Shown here: positions 23,255-31,399 of the stretch, piece after piece
How the letters are laid out: every line of letters begins with the position of its first letter
How positions within the stretch are numbered: the first letter of the stretch is position 1
Assembly (NCBI GenBank): GCA_034190325.1
Contig: JAXHST010000052.1
Span: 1 to 45,291, forward strand
Direction of reading: 5' to 3'
DNA length: 45,291 nucleotides
Source: UBA287 sp034190325
Lineage (GTDB): Archaea > Thermoplasmatota > UBA186 > UBA287
Made by a program: the position numbers and the translations under genes
The notes under the pieces: generated by a model
Told to the model about the DNA's origin: nothing
The model's input: only the letters and a program-made list of their open reading frames with translations
The model's database searches: none

Positions 23255-24130
23255 TTATGCCTCCATAAGATTCAGGGAGACAAGTATCTCTCTCAGAGAT
23301 TTTCTGTTCTTTTCTTCCATGGTGCACAGAGGAAGCCTGAAGCCCCCAACTCTTATACCGCACATGTTCATTGCTTCCTTCACAGGGATAGGATTTGTCT
23401 CTATGAAAAGCCCCCTGAAGAGGGGAAGCAGCCTGTAATGGATTCTTTTCGCATCCTCAAACCTTCCTTCAAGAGCCGCATGCACCATTTTTACCATCTC
23501 CTTCGGAACAAGATTTGATGCCACAGAGACAACGCCCTTGCCACCAAGGCACATCATCGGATAGGCATAGGCATCATCCCCTGAGAGCACGCTGAAGCTC
23601 TTCGGAGAGCCCTCCAAGATCTTCATTATCTGCTGAAAGTCACCTGAAGCCTCCTTGATTCCTGCAATGTTAGGAACGGATGAGAGCCTTATCGCAGTCT
23701 CAGCGCTCATGTTGCAACCGGTTCTGCCAGGCACATTGTACATTATTATCGGTAAGCCCACAGAGGCTATGTCAGTAAAATGCTCATATAACCCCCTCTG
23801 GGTTGGCTTGTTGTAGTAAGGGCAGACGGAGAGTACACCATCTACGCCAAGCGCACCTGCTTCTCTAACCAGCTCTGTTGACTTCTCTGTGCTGTTTGTG
23901 CCAGCTCCAGCTATAACCTTTGCGCTTTTTGAGTGCTCAATAACGGTTTTTATCACCTGTATGCGTTCCTTCCCGGTCAACGTAGGGCTTTCTCCGGTTG
24001 TAGCGCATGGTATTATTCCATCTACCCCTGCTTCATTCTGCATCTCCACAATAGCACGTAGAGCTTCAAAGTCCAGAGATCCATCTTCCTTGAAGGGGGT
24101 TACAAGTGCTGTATAAACTCCTTCAAACAT
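23255..24130 (-). CDS. dapA: 4-hydroxy-tetrahydrodipicolinate synthase
   Basis: This 291-residue TIM-barrel class I aldolase condenses pyruvate with aspartate semialdehyde. Markers are GVYTALVTPFKEDGSLD, CATTGESPTLT, the Tyr in IIMYNVPGRTG (near 133) and the Schiff-base Lys in IAGIKEASGDF (near 161), as well as VLSGDDAY. It begins one base after the lrp stop (TAA-a-ATG), so expression with the regulator is certain to be coupled. Confidence 0.95.
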   Translation of the reverse strand: MFEGVYTALVTPFKEDGSLDFEALRAIVEMQNEAGVDGIIPCATTGESPTLTGKERIQVIKTVIEHSKSAKVIAGAGTNSTEKSTELVREAGALGVDGVLSVCPYYNKPTQRGLYEHFTDIASVGLPIIMYNVPGRTGCNMSAETAIRLSSVPNIAGIKEASGDFQQIMKILEGSPKSFSVLSGDDAYAYPMMCLGGKGVVSVASNLVPKEMVKMVHAALEGRFEDAKRIHYRLLPLFRGLFIETNPIPVKEAMNMCGIRVGGFRLPLCTMEEKNRKSLREILVSLNLMEA

Positions 24131-24131
24131 T

Positions 24132-24539
24132 TTAATGCTCCTTCAGTATCAGACTCGTTCTTGTTGATGAGATCTCTTCTATTCCCCTTATCTCATCGAT
24201 CACCTCATTGAGCTCATTTATGCTTTCCAGCTCAAGAAGAGCAACGATATCATAATCTCCCGAGATCTCAAAAACGGATATTACTCCTCTGACATTCTTT
24301 ATGCGCGATGCAACCGTTGCAGTGCTGACATTAACGCCAACCTTTACATCTATGAGCGCCTTTGTGGTGCTTCTGGCAACGATAATCGTAAACTTTTTTA
24401 TCACTCCCTTTTCTGTAAGCTTTTTTACCCTAACCCTTACCGTTCCCTCAGATACCCCCAGTCCTCTTGCTATTTGCAGAAAAGGGGTTCTGGCGTTCTG
24501 GCGCAGTATCTCCAATATCCTTGCATCAAGCGGATCCAT
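24132..24539 (-). CDS. Lrp/AsnC-family regulator of the lysine operon
   Basis: This 135-residue protein has an N-terminal winged helix (LDARILEILRQNARTPFLQIARGLGVSEGTVRVRVKKL, first ~45 residues) and a C-terminal RAM/ACT ligand domain (VGVNVSTATVASRIKNVRGVISVFEISGDYDIVALLEL). As first gene of the lysine operon it probably senses lysine or a pathway intermediate and controls its own promoter, as LysM does for the unrelated lysine pathway of Sulfolobus; this is inference from position. The ATG is about 27 bases from a TATA box, so the operon message is probably leaderless. Confidence 0.88.
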   Translation of the reverse strand: MDPLDARILEILRQNARTPFLQIARGLGVSEGTVRVRVKKLTEKGVIKKFTIIVARSTTKALIDVKVGVNVSTATVASRIKNVRGVISVFEISGDYDIVALLELESINELNEVIDEIRGIEEISSTRTSLILKEH

Positions 24540-24555
24540 AAACAGAAATGTGCTA

Positions 24556-24580
24556 TCTCTATATATAATTTTTCGAAATG
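24556..24580 (-). promoter_or_regulatory. promoter of the lrp-dap-lys operon
   Basis: On the minus strand, CGAAAAATTATATATAG contains a BRE-like purine run and a TATA box centred near 24566, 27 bases before the lrp ATG. The overlapping near-palindrome ATTTTTCGAAAT (24567-24578) is the kind of A/T-flanked dyad that Lrp proteins bind and could be an operator. Confidence 0.55.
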
Positions 24581-24791
24581 TGGTAAATAATCTTCGTATA
24601 CTGTTTTTCGATAGGGGTTAGAAATACGATTTATTTACAGCTTTTATGAATAGTGCAGAAGATCATCCTGTAGCAAAGAAGCTATAAACCGGAATGGAGG
24701 AAGCTTTAGAAAAAGGTAGAGACTCAAATCAACTTCAAGAATATATTAAAATAGCAAAACTTAAAAAAGCCTAAGCCAATTACAAAGATTT

Positions 24792-26366
24792 GTGAAGAAA
24801 ATAATAACTCCTCTCCCAGACTCAACACTGATTGTGGATGCTGATAGCAGAGAGTACCAGAAGGTGAGGAGTTTTCTCATAAAATTTGCGGTTTTAGAGA
24901 AGAGCCCACCGCACCTGCACACCTATAAGATTAACCCCCCTTCGCTATGGAGTGCTGCGGCTGCGGGGTTAAATGCAGAGGATATTCTGGAGTTTCTCAG
25001 AGAGCACAGCAGGGTTGATCTGCCTGAGGAGATCGCTGAGCTCGTTGAGGAAGAGACCCGTAAGTATGGACTCATCAAGCTTGTTAAAAGGAACGGAAGG
25101 TTATTCCTGGAATCCAGGGACAGGGATATTCTTAAAAATATTTTTCCTCATCTGCCCAGGTTCGAGATTAAGGACAGAGGGGCTGTGAAGATGAAGCTCC
25201 TCAAGCTGGGGTATCCTGTTGAGGATCTCTGTGGATTTGAGGAGGGTGAGAGGTATGATCTATGCTTAAAAGTAAAAATTAGAGATTACCAGAGAGAGGC
25301 TATAGATTCTTTCACAGGTGATGGCACCATTGTGCTTCCGTGCGGTGCAGGAAAGACAATAGTCGGTCTCGGCATCATAGCAAAGTTAAAGACGAGCACA
25401 TTGATAATCTGTCCGAACCAGGTCTCGGTTAACCAGTGGATAAACGAGCTTCTGGATAAGACAGATGCCAGAGATATAGGAGAATACACTGCAACAAAGA
25501 AGGAGATAAAACCGATAACAATCACAACCTATCAGATGCTCACTTTTAAGAGAGATTCCGAAATGGTTCATATGGGGATATTCAACCGGCGCAACTGGGG
25601 CCTTATAATATATGATGAGGTGCACCTTTTGCCAGCAGAAGTGTTCAAGGAGACTGCAGGCTTGCAGGCAAAACGAAGGCTCGGGTTAACAGCCACATTC
25701 ATTAGAGAAGATGGAAAGGAGAAGGAGATATTCACCCTTATAGGTCCTAAAAGATTTGAGGCACCATGGAAGGAGATAGAGGAAAAGGGATGGATAGCGG
25801 GCGTAGAGTGCTATGAGATAAGGGTGCCGATGGATAGAGAGCTCTTCAAAGAATATGTAAAAGCGCAGCAGAAGGAAAAGTACAGGATATCTTCGACGAA
25901 TCCTGCTAAGTATGAGGTTGTTAAAAGAATAGTTGAGTTCCATGGAGGGCACAAGATCCTTGTGATAGGGCAATACATAGAGCAGCTCAAGCGCATGTCT
26001 AGAGTTTTGAACGCCCCTTTGATAACCGGAAGGACACTGAATGAGAAGAGGCTTGCGCTTTATGATGCTTTCAGAAAAGGAGCTATAGACCTCCTTGTTG
26101 TTTCAAAGGTGGCAAACTTTGCTATAGACCTGCCGGATGCTAATGTGGCAATACAGCTCTCCGGCACCTTCGGTTCAAGGCAGGAAGAAGCGCAGAGGCT
26201 TGGAAGGATCTTGCGTCCAAAGAATGGGGATAAGGCTGAATTCTATTCAATAATCACAAAGGGCACAAGAGATCAGGAGGTGAATGCAAAAAGGCAACTG
26301 TTCCTGACGGAGCAGGGATACACATACCATATTAAAGAGGTGATAGATTGTCAAAGACAAGTCTGA
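24792..26366 (+). CDS. XPB/Rad25-type DNA helicase
   Basis: This 524-residue superfamily 2 helicase has an N-terminal XPB-type domain (residues ~1-110: LEKSPPHLHTYKINPPSLWSAAAAG and EDILEFLREHSRVDLPEEI), a damage-recognition-like linker, then the motor: IRDYQREAIDSF, Walker A PCGAGKT near 183, DEVH near 275, GLTATF, and in the second RecA lobe VSKVANFAIDLPDANVAIQLSG and the arginine motif EEAQRLGRILRP. XPB helicases open DNA in repair or transcription. The start codon is GTG. It overlaps the TTG start of its partner gene by 19 bases. Confidence 0.9.
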   Translation: MKKIITPLPDSTLIVDADSREYQKVRSFLIKFAVLEKSPPHLHTYKINPPSLWSAAAAGLNAEDILEFLREHSRVDLPEEIAELVEEETRKYGLIKLVKRNGRLFLESRDRDILKNIFPHLPRFEIKDRGAVKMKLLKLGYPVEDLCGFEEGERYDLCLKVKIRDYQREAIDSFTGDGTIVLPCGAGKTIVGLGIIAKLKTSTLIICPNQVSVNQWINELLDKTDARDIGEYTATKKEIKPITITTYQMLTFKRDSEMVHMGIFNRRNWGLIIYDEVHLLPAEVFKETAGLQAKRRLGLTATFIREDGKEKEIFTLIGPKRFEAPWKEIEEKGWIAGVECYEIRVPMDRELFKEYVKAQQKEKYRISSTNPAKYEVVKRIVEFHGGHKILVIGQYIEQLKRMSRVLNAPLITGRTLNEKRLALYDAFRKGAIDLLVVSKVANFAIDLPDANVAIQLSGTFGSRQEEAQRLGRILRPKNGDKAEFYSIITKGTRDQEVNAKRQLFLTEQGYTYHIKEVIDCQRQV

Positions 26367-27826
26367 GGGAGATACTATCTTGCTATAACGCAAACCAGCT
26401 CAACCACCTTGTGGGCACAAAATGGGGAATAAGGTTCAAGGGCAAGGGTGATTATGTCCAGTTTTATATAGAAAAACTGTCCATGGACTCCTATATCAGG
26501 GGGGTGCTCAGAAAGTTAAGCGATGATGAGATAGACCTTCTCCGCGTCATGGTGATAAAAGGAGAGCCCGTTAGCGAAGAAGTGCTCAAGAAAGTCCATG
26601 AAAGCTATGCATTTGTTGGGGCTATAACAACGCTCATGTCTTATTTTCTTGTGTATTCCTGCGGGGATCAATACTATGTTCCTGAAGAGCTGATAGACCC
26701 CTTGAAGAGCGCTCTTGATATTGAAGAAAAAAAATTTGCAGTGATTTCTGATGTGAGCAAATATGTGGTTAAAGGAGACCTCGCTTACGATCTGCTTGCC
26801 ATACTCTGGTTCGGCGCAACGAATGGAATTGAGCTCACCCAGAGAGATGAACCCCAGAAATACTCTACCGAAAAGATCCTGCAGACAATGAATTCAAGCG
26901 ACGAGTACAAAGAAGCAAAGCTGAGAACATTTCTTAGATGCCTTTTTAATAAAGGTGTTCTTTGCAGAAGGGGGAACAGACTGGCGACAGACATAAAAGC
27001 TGCAGAAAAACTTCTTAAGGGTAGCGAGCGGGATGTGATGAGCAGGCTGGTTTCTGAGTGCGATACTATAGCAACCCTTAGCCATGGATCATACACCTTC
27101 AGACAGATAAAGGATGCTGCAGACTTTTTAAATGCCATTTTAAAGCTGGAGAGAAATAGGTGGTATGAAGTAGGTTCTACTATAGAAGGGATAAAGACAG
27201 AAGCCATAAAAGCCGGGGACACGGGTAGATGGGTCTCTGCAGACGACATCGATAGCTATATTCTATTTCTCAGCTGGTTGGGTTTTATCTCTTTAGCGGA
27301 GAGCAGAGAGGGTAAAAAGGCTTTAAGAGTTGAATTTGAAGATGGAGAGCATAATAACAGGAACGCTGATGAGAACGGCGACAATAACAAAATCGGGAAA
27401 AAATTCATTATTATCAATCCCAATTTTGAGGTAACCATATTTTTGGATAAAGCTGATCTCTCTGAAGCTTTAAAGGTCATGTGCTGCGGAAATGTGGAGC
27501 ACGTAGACGTAGCAACCCGGGTTCAGCTTAACAGGGATTCCATCATTCTTGCTTCATCCTACATCGATAATGCGGTAGCGTACCTTAAAAAGCTCTCAAT
27601 GAAACCCATCCCGCATAATATTGAAGTATACATTAAAGAGTGGCTCAGCAGCAAAAAAACAGCGGTACTGAAGAGAGCAACCCTTATGTTTGTGAATAAA
27701 AAATCCTACCTGGATGAGCTCACGATCAAATACCCTGAAGAGCTGACCAGGCTATCGCCAAAGGTTGCGATAATAGATGAGAAAATGGTAGAAAAATTAA
27801 AAAAAGAGGGCTATCTTCTAAATTAA
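26348..27826 (+). CDS. XPB-associated protein with a second XPB-N-like domain
   Basis: This 492-residue protein starts with TTG; GAGGTGAT four bases upstream supports that start. The N-terminal ~350 residues are helical, with winged-helix-like parts (KLSDDEIDLLRVMVIKGEPV). The last ~130 residues repeat the type of domain found at the front of XPB: FIIINPNFEVTIFLDKADLSEAL, VATRVQLNRDSIILASSYI and MKPIPHNIEVYIKEWLSSKK. Genes with this architecture adjoin XPB in some bacteria (for example actinobacteria), while most studied archaeal XPBs pair with the nuclease Bax1. A regulatory or loading partner of the helicase is likely; no nuclease motif is seen. It is a helicase-associated protein rather than a helicase: there is no Walker A. 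Confidence 0.75.
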   Translation: MSKTSLREILSCYNANQLNHLVGTKWGIRFKGKGDYVQFYIEKLSMDSYIRGVLRKLSDDEIDLLRVMVIKGEPVSEEVLKKVHESYAFVGAITTLMSYFLVYSCGDQYYVPEELIDPLKSALDIEEKKFAVISDVSKYVVKGDLAYDLLAILWFGATNGIELTQRDEPQKYSTEKILQTMNSSDEYKEAKLRTFLRCLFNKGVLCRRGNRLATDIKAAEKLLKGSERDVMSRLVSECDTIATLSHGSYTFRQIKDAADFLNAILKLERNRWYEVGSTIEGIKTEAIKAGDTGRWVSADDIDSYILFLSWLGFISLAESREGKKALRVEFEDGEHNNRNADENGDNNKIGKKFIIINPNFEVTIFLDKADLSEALKVMCCGNVEHVDVATRVQLNRDSIILASSYIDNAVAYLKKLSMKPIPHNIEVYIKEWLSSKKTAVLKRATLMFVNKKSYLDELTIKYPEELTRLSPKVAIIDEKMVEKLKKEGYLLN

Positions 27827-28134
27827 CCGAAGAGCGCACCAAGTCCTGAGGCAATGTCCTCTTCGCTTGCTTCCTCCTTCTCCTCTTCTTTCTTTTCTTC
27901 TCCTTTTGCTTCTTTCTCTTTTTTCTCTTCTTCCTTAACCACCTGCGGCGCTGCAGGTGTAACTGCTGTCTTAAGCACCTCTTCTATGCTCACCTTCTGG
28001 AGAGATGAAACAAGGGATTTTACCTTTGCGTCATCTATCTCTATGCCTACAGCCTGCAGCATCTTCTTTACGTTTTCTTCATTTATCTCCTTACCTGACG
28101 CATGAAGCGTCAGTGCTCCATATATATATTCCAT
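27823..28134 (-). CDS. rpl12: ribosomal protein P1 (archaeal L12)
   Basis: This 103-residue acidic stalk protein starts MEYIYGALTLHASGKEI, has the helical dimerisation domain, an Ala/Pro hinge (TAVTPAAPQVV) and the charged tail ending EEDIASGLGALFG, which recruits translation factors. It is the last gene of the ribosomal stalk operon and its stop overlaps the convergent stop of the XPB partner gene. A GGAGGT sequence precedes the ATG. Confidence 0.95.
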   Translation of the reverse strand: MEYIYGALTLHASGKEINEENVKKMLQAVGIEIDDAKVKSLVSSLQKVSIEEVLKTAVTPAAPQVVKEEEKKEKEAKGEEKKEEEKEEASEEDIASGLGALFG

Positions 28135-28152
28135 ATTTTTTACCTCCTGAAA

Positions 28153-29100
28153 TTAACCGAAGAGCGAACCAAGTCCTGAGGCAATGTCCTCTTCACTTGT
28201 TTCCTCCTCTTCCTTTCCCTCTTCTTTCTTCTCTTCTTCTCCTTTTTCTTCTTCAGATCCAGAGTCTCCATAGACAAGAGCACTCATAGCTGCTGCTTTT
28301 GCCTGTGCTTCTTTTATTAGCAGATCTATTGTTTCATCGGCAACAAAACCTGCGCCTATTGCAATAGCAAGGGCATCTCTCTGTGCTCTGCTTATGAAGA
28401 TGCTCACAGTCTCATCTGTTATAAACCCTGTTGCAAGAGCGAGTTCAATAGCACTGCCGTGCGCGCTCGCTATCTGTGCTATTCTCTCATTCAGGTCTAT
28501 TTTGAGATCCTCCTTACGGAACAGGATACCAGACTCTAAGGCCGCATTTGGATATAAACCGGTTTCAAATGGGGATATCTCAAGTCTCTGAAGGGCAAGA
28601 GCGACATCAGCGCTTATGGGCTCATTTGCCTTTACTAACAGCTTATCCTCCCTTATCACTATTTTACCCTTCTCTATAGCTGCGGGTATGCCTGCTTTTT
28701 GAAGCTCAGCAAGCACTGGCCCGGGACGCAAGCTCGTATCTCCTTTTCTGACCCAGATGTCAGAGGGAGCTATCTGACCTGCCTTAGCAGGCAGAGGATA
28801 GCTATTTTCAGTAAAGAGAGAGTAGAGCTCAAATGGGTCTCCATCAAATGCAATAACAGCGCTCTCCCCATTCATGTAACCACTCAAATCACTCATACCG
28901 AGTTCGGAAAATGCTCTCTCCAATAGCGTTTTTCTTGACACCCTTATCCTTGCTTTTGTAGCTCTTCTTATCTCATGAAATGCTGAAGAAGGAAGATTGT
29001 GAAATGTAGCGATCGCTATTGTATGTGCATCTTTGAGCATGTCCTTAAGGCTCTCAACTTCCTCTATCTTCCATTGTGCGACTCTCTTTGCTCCTACCAT
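28153..29100 (-). CDS. rpl10: ribosomal protein uL10 (P0)
   Basis: This 315-residue stalk base protein has the L10 rRNA-binding domain (WKIEEVESLKDMLKDAH... LPSSAFHEIRR), the archaeal/eukaryal insertion (GQIAPSDIWVRKGDTSLRPGP), helices that hold L12 dimers, and a charged linker followed by EEDIASGLGSLFG. The tail matches that of L12 not only in protein but almost base for base. Its ATG overlaps the rpl1 stop by seven bases. Confidence 0.95.
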   Translation of the reverse strand: MVGAKRVAQWKIEEVESLKDMLKDAHTIAIATFHNLPSSAFHEIRRATKARIRVSRKTLLERAFSELGMSDLSGYMNGESAVIAFDGDPFELYSLFTENSYPLPAKAGQIAPSDIWVRKGDTSLRPGPVLAELQKAGIPAAIEKGKIVIREDKLLVKANEPISADVALALQRLEISPFETGLYPNAALESGILFRKEDLKIDLNERIAQIASAHGSAIELALATGFITDETVSIFISRAQRDALAIAIGAGFVADETIDLLIKEAQAKAAAMSALVYGDSGSEEEKGEEEKKEEGKEEEETSEEDIASGLGSLFG

Positions 29101-29729
29101 CTGTCCACCCTCACGCTATCGCTCATGGTGAGCGAGATGTATACGCTCTCTATGTTATCTCTTCCCCTCTCAAGCTTTGACTCTATTTTGGATAGTGCCG
29201 CCCTTATATTTTCGCATATCTTGTCAACGTCCATATCCTCCCTCCCTGCAGGGAGGCTTATCGATGGAGAGGTTTTTGTTCTTGCTCTGACGCTCTTCCT
29301 GAGAGATCCTACCATAACATTTGGATCAGCATTTGGGGGCATAGGCCTGGGCATTTTCCCTCTGGGGCCGAGGATGGCACCAAGGTCTCTACCTATGCGG
29401 GACATCAATGTTGTTTCAGCTAGAAAAAAATCATAGTTGCCTGCTATCTTTTTTGCTTCCCTCTTATTCTCCTTGAGGTGCTCCATGTCCTCATCTGTGA
29501 GAACAAGATCCGCTACATCTCTTGCTTTAAAAGCCAGCTCGCCCGTGGCAAATAGGGCAACCTTTACAGGTTTTCCTTTGCCATTTGGCAGGGTTATCTC
29601 CTCATCGATCCTGTTTTTTGGATTTTTGAGATCAACTCCTTTAAGGTTTACAGTAAGATTTACAGTCTGAATGAAATTTTTCTTCGTCGCATTTTTGAGC
29701 AGTGTTTCAACAGCTTCTTTTAGTTCCAT
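29094..29729 (-). CDS. rpl1: ribosomal protein uL1
   Basis: This 211-residue stalk protein of the large subunit has the family landmarks NFIQTVNLTVNLKGVDLKNP, RIDEEITLPNG, LGAILGPRGKMPRPMPPN and the closing ESVYISLTMSDSVRVD. In archaeal methanogens L1 represses its own operon by binding the mRNA; that is possible here but no mimic was identified. Confidence 0.95.
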   Translation of the reverse strand: MELKEAVETLLKNATKKNFIQTVNLTVNLKGVDLKNPKNRIDEEITLPNGKGKPVKVALFATGELAFKARDVADLVLTDEDMEHLKENKREAKKIAGNYDFFLAETTLMSRIGRDLGAILGPRGKMPRPMPPNADPNVMVGSLRKSVRARTKTSPSISLPAGREDMDVDKICENIRAALSKIESKLERGRDNIESVYISLTMSDSVRVDRW

Positions 29730-29754
29730 AACCCACCTTAACCGTTATAATAGC

Positions 29755-30210
29755 TTATATTTTTATTCCTTTCCTCAACTCCCTGGGATCTTTCCCGTCT
29801 ATTGTGACCCCAACGGAGATAGCTGTTCCTATGACCTCTTTCATTGTATTCTCTATCTCTCTGCTATGAGTTGAGCCGTGCTTCATCTCTGCTACTTTTT
29901 TTACCTGATCCATCGTGATGTTGCCTACCTTCTGCCTCAATGGGTCGGGTGAGCCCTTAGCAGCTCCTGCCTCCTTTAAAAGGAGGGACGAAGCGGGTGG
30001 AGTGCCCACCGATATTTCATATTTCTTTGTCGCAGGATCTGTGACCGTTATTATCACAGGAACCTTCATCCCTGCAAACCTTTCAGTCTCCTTATTTATC
30101 CTGCCCACAACATCATTTATGTTCAAACCGAGAGGACCTAACGCCGGACCAAGGGGCGGTCCTCCGCTGGCTTTTCCTCCTTCCACAAGCACCTCTATTT
30201 TCTGCGCCAT
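29755..30210 (-). CDS. rpl11: ribosomal protein uL11
   Basis: This ~151-residue protein of the GTPase centre has the N-terminal PPLGPALGPLGLNINDVV segment, KYEISVGTPPASSLLLKEAGA, and the RNA-binding C-terminal domain with GNITMDQVKKVAEMK and GTAISVGVTIDGKDPRE. The ATG 30210 has AAGGTG five bases upstream and follows the nusG stop by two bases; an in-frame GTG at 30216 is less likely. Confidence 0.95.
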   Translation of the reverse strand: MAQKIEVLVEGGKASGGPPLGPALGPLGLNINDVVGRINKETERFAGMKVPVIITVTDPATKKYEISVGTPPASSLLLKEAGAAKGSPDPLRQKVGNITMDQVKKVAEMKHGSTHSREIENTMKEVIGTAISVGVTIDGKDPRELRKGIKI

Positions 30211-30212
30211 TT

Positions 30213-30662
30213 TCACACCTTCTTTTCAACAAGTTTTACGCTGGTTATTTTCAATGTCAGCGGTATCGGAACCATAACGTCCAGGAGCTCTACAGTCACC
30301 TCACCCTTTGGCTCATTGATGCTTATAACTCTAGCGTTCTCTCCTTTGAAGGGAGCGGTTGTCATCTCAACTATCGCACCCTCAACTATATCCTTTGCGG
30401 GGGATGGTGGTTTTATTGAGCTCTCAAGCTCTTCTATTGGAATCGGTGTTGTTATCAGTCCCGTTACGTACCTCAAGCCACGTATGACTGAGGTTATTGA
30501 ATTCCTATCTTTTCCTTCAACAAAGATGTATCCTTTTATCCCAACAGGTGCAAGGACAGCATAGATGTTGCTCTCTTTGCTTTCATCAGCTCTTTTTTTT
30601 ATGCTGTCTGCAACATCGATCTCTCTCCCTACCCTGGTCTTTACTGAGAATATCATAATCAA
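30213..30662 (-). CDS. nusG: transcription elongation factor Spt5 (NusG)
   Basis: This 149-residue protein has an NGN domain (IFSVKTRVGREIDVADSI... GYIFVEGKDRNSITSVIRGLRYVTGLI) and a C-terminal KOW domain (IVEGAIVEMTTAPFKGENARVISINEPKGEVTVELLD). It binds the RNA polymerase clamp with Spt4. The usual euryarchaeal order places secE before it; here eS1 occupies that place. A TATA box at 30681-30690 lies 23 bases from the ATG. Confidence 0.95.
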   Translation of the reverse strand: MIMIFSVKTRVGREIDVADSIKKRADESKESNIYAVLAPVGIKGYIFVEGKDRNSITSVIRGLRYVTGLITTPIPIEELESSIKPPSPAKDIVEGAIVEMTTAPFKGENARVISINEPKGEVTVELLDVMVPIPLTLKITSVKLVEKKV

Positions 30663-30676
30663 AAACGTAGTGTGTT

Positions 30677-30690
30677 GGGCATATAAAAAG
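30677..30690 (-). promoter_or_regulatory. promoter of the nusG-rpl11-rpl1-rpl10-rpl12 operon
   Basis: The minus strand reads AGCTTTTTATATGCC between the eS1 stop and nusG. The TATA core is about 23 bases before the first ATG, so the operon probably starts nearly leaderless and separate from eS1. Confidence 0.55.
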
Positions 30691-30698
30691 CTTTTCCG

Positions 30699-31268
30699 CT
30701 ACAGAAACTCTGAAGCTCTGATATCCATCCTTCTTATAGGTTCTATCTTCTTGCACTCATTGAAAAGCTCTGTTGAAAGGCTGTCATCCATGAGTTTTCT
30801 TATGAGCTCCTCGAGCGTTAGCTTTGAAACGTCTTCCTGAAGCCTCTCCACAATCCTTTTTCGCATCGCGCTCTCCTGCAATCTATGTATCTTTCTCTCA
30901 GTTATAGCCATTACCTTAAGTCTCATTTTCTTTGAATCCAGCGTAACAACATCAGCAACCTGATCTATTTTTGCATGTCTTTTCCTTGTCACCCTTGTGG
31001 TTCCGCCCATCAGTGTGTGACCAACAAATTCTGTGCTTGCCTGCAATCCCTGGACATCAGTTATCTTGAATATGAATTTATAATTCTGCTTGGAGAGCCC
31101 TGCACCCAGATCCTGCATGGTGGCTTCTATTTTCCTACCAACCATGCTCTCAGGCTCAGAACCGAGGACTTCGGCTATCTGTACGCTGTTCAAAGCCTGT
31201 GGTGCCAGGACGGTATACCATTCCTTTACTTTTTTCTTCTCTTTTCTGCTGGTTGTTTTCTTAGCCAT
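30699..31268 (-). CDS. rps3ae: ribosomal protein eS1 (S3Ae)
   Basis: This 189-residue small-subunit protein, shared by archaea and eukaryotes, has a lysine-rich start (KKTTSRKEKKKVKEWYTVLAPQ), then GRKIEATMQDLGAGLSKQNYKF, GHTLMGGTTRVTRKRHAKID and a C-terminal helix with KKIEPIRRMDIRASEFL. It is complete. The TATA box at 31291-31300 gives a leader of almost zero length. Confidence 0.95.
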   Translation of the reverse strand: MAKKTTSRKEKKKVKEWYTVLAPQALNSVQIAEVLGSEPESMVGRKIEATMQDLGAGLSKQNYKFIFKITDVQGLQASTEFVGHTLMGGTTRVTRKRHAKIDQVADVVTLDSKKMRLKVMAITERKIHRLQESAMRKRIVERLQEDVSKLTLEELIRKLMDDSLSTELFNECKKIEPIRRMDIRASEFL

Positions 31269-31288
31269 TATGCGTTATTGCTAAAAGA

Positions 31289-31300
31289 ACTTATAAGCTT
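31289..31300 (-). promoter_or_regulatory. promoter of the eS1 gene
   Basis: The minus strand reads AAAGCTTATAAGTTC, a strong TATA box centred about 27 bases before the eS1 ATG, preceded by the purine-rich GGAGAAAG. Confidence 0.55.
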
Positions 31301-31399
31301 TCTCCTGGGGGAGTGTGTTGCATAAACAGTGATTTTATCTTCATCTTTTTGGTTTTATCATTTTATCAGCATATTGTAGAAGAGATATTCCAGCTCGAT

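Noticed and set aside
24694..24774. Micro-frame MEEALEKGRDSNQLQEYIKI and six more residues between lrp and the helicase
   Set aside because: It looks protein-like and continues in frame upstream past a stop (NSAEDHPVAKKL), so it could be the tail of a dead gene, but 26 codons without a ribosome site are not enough for a call.
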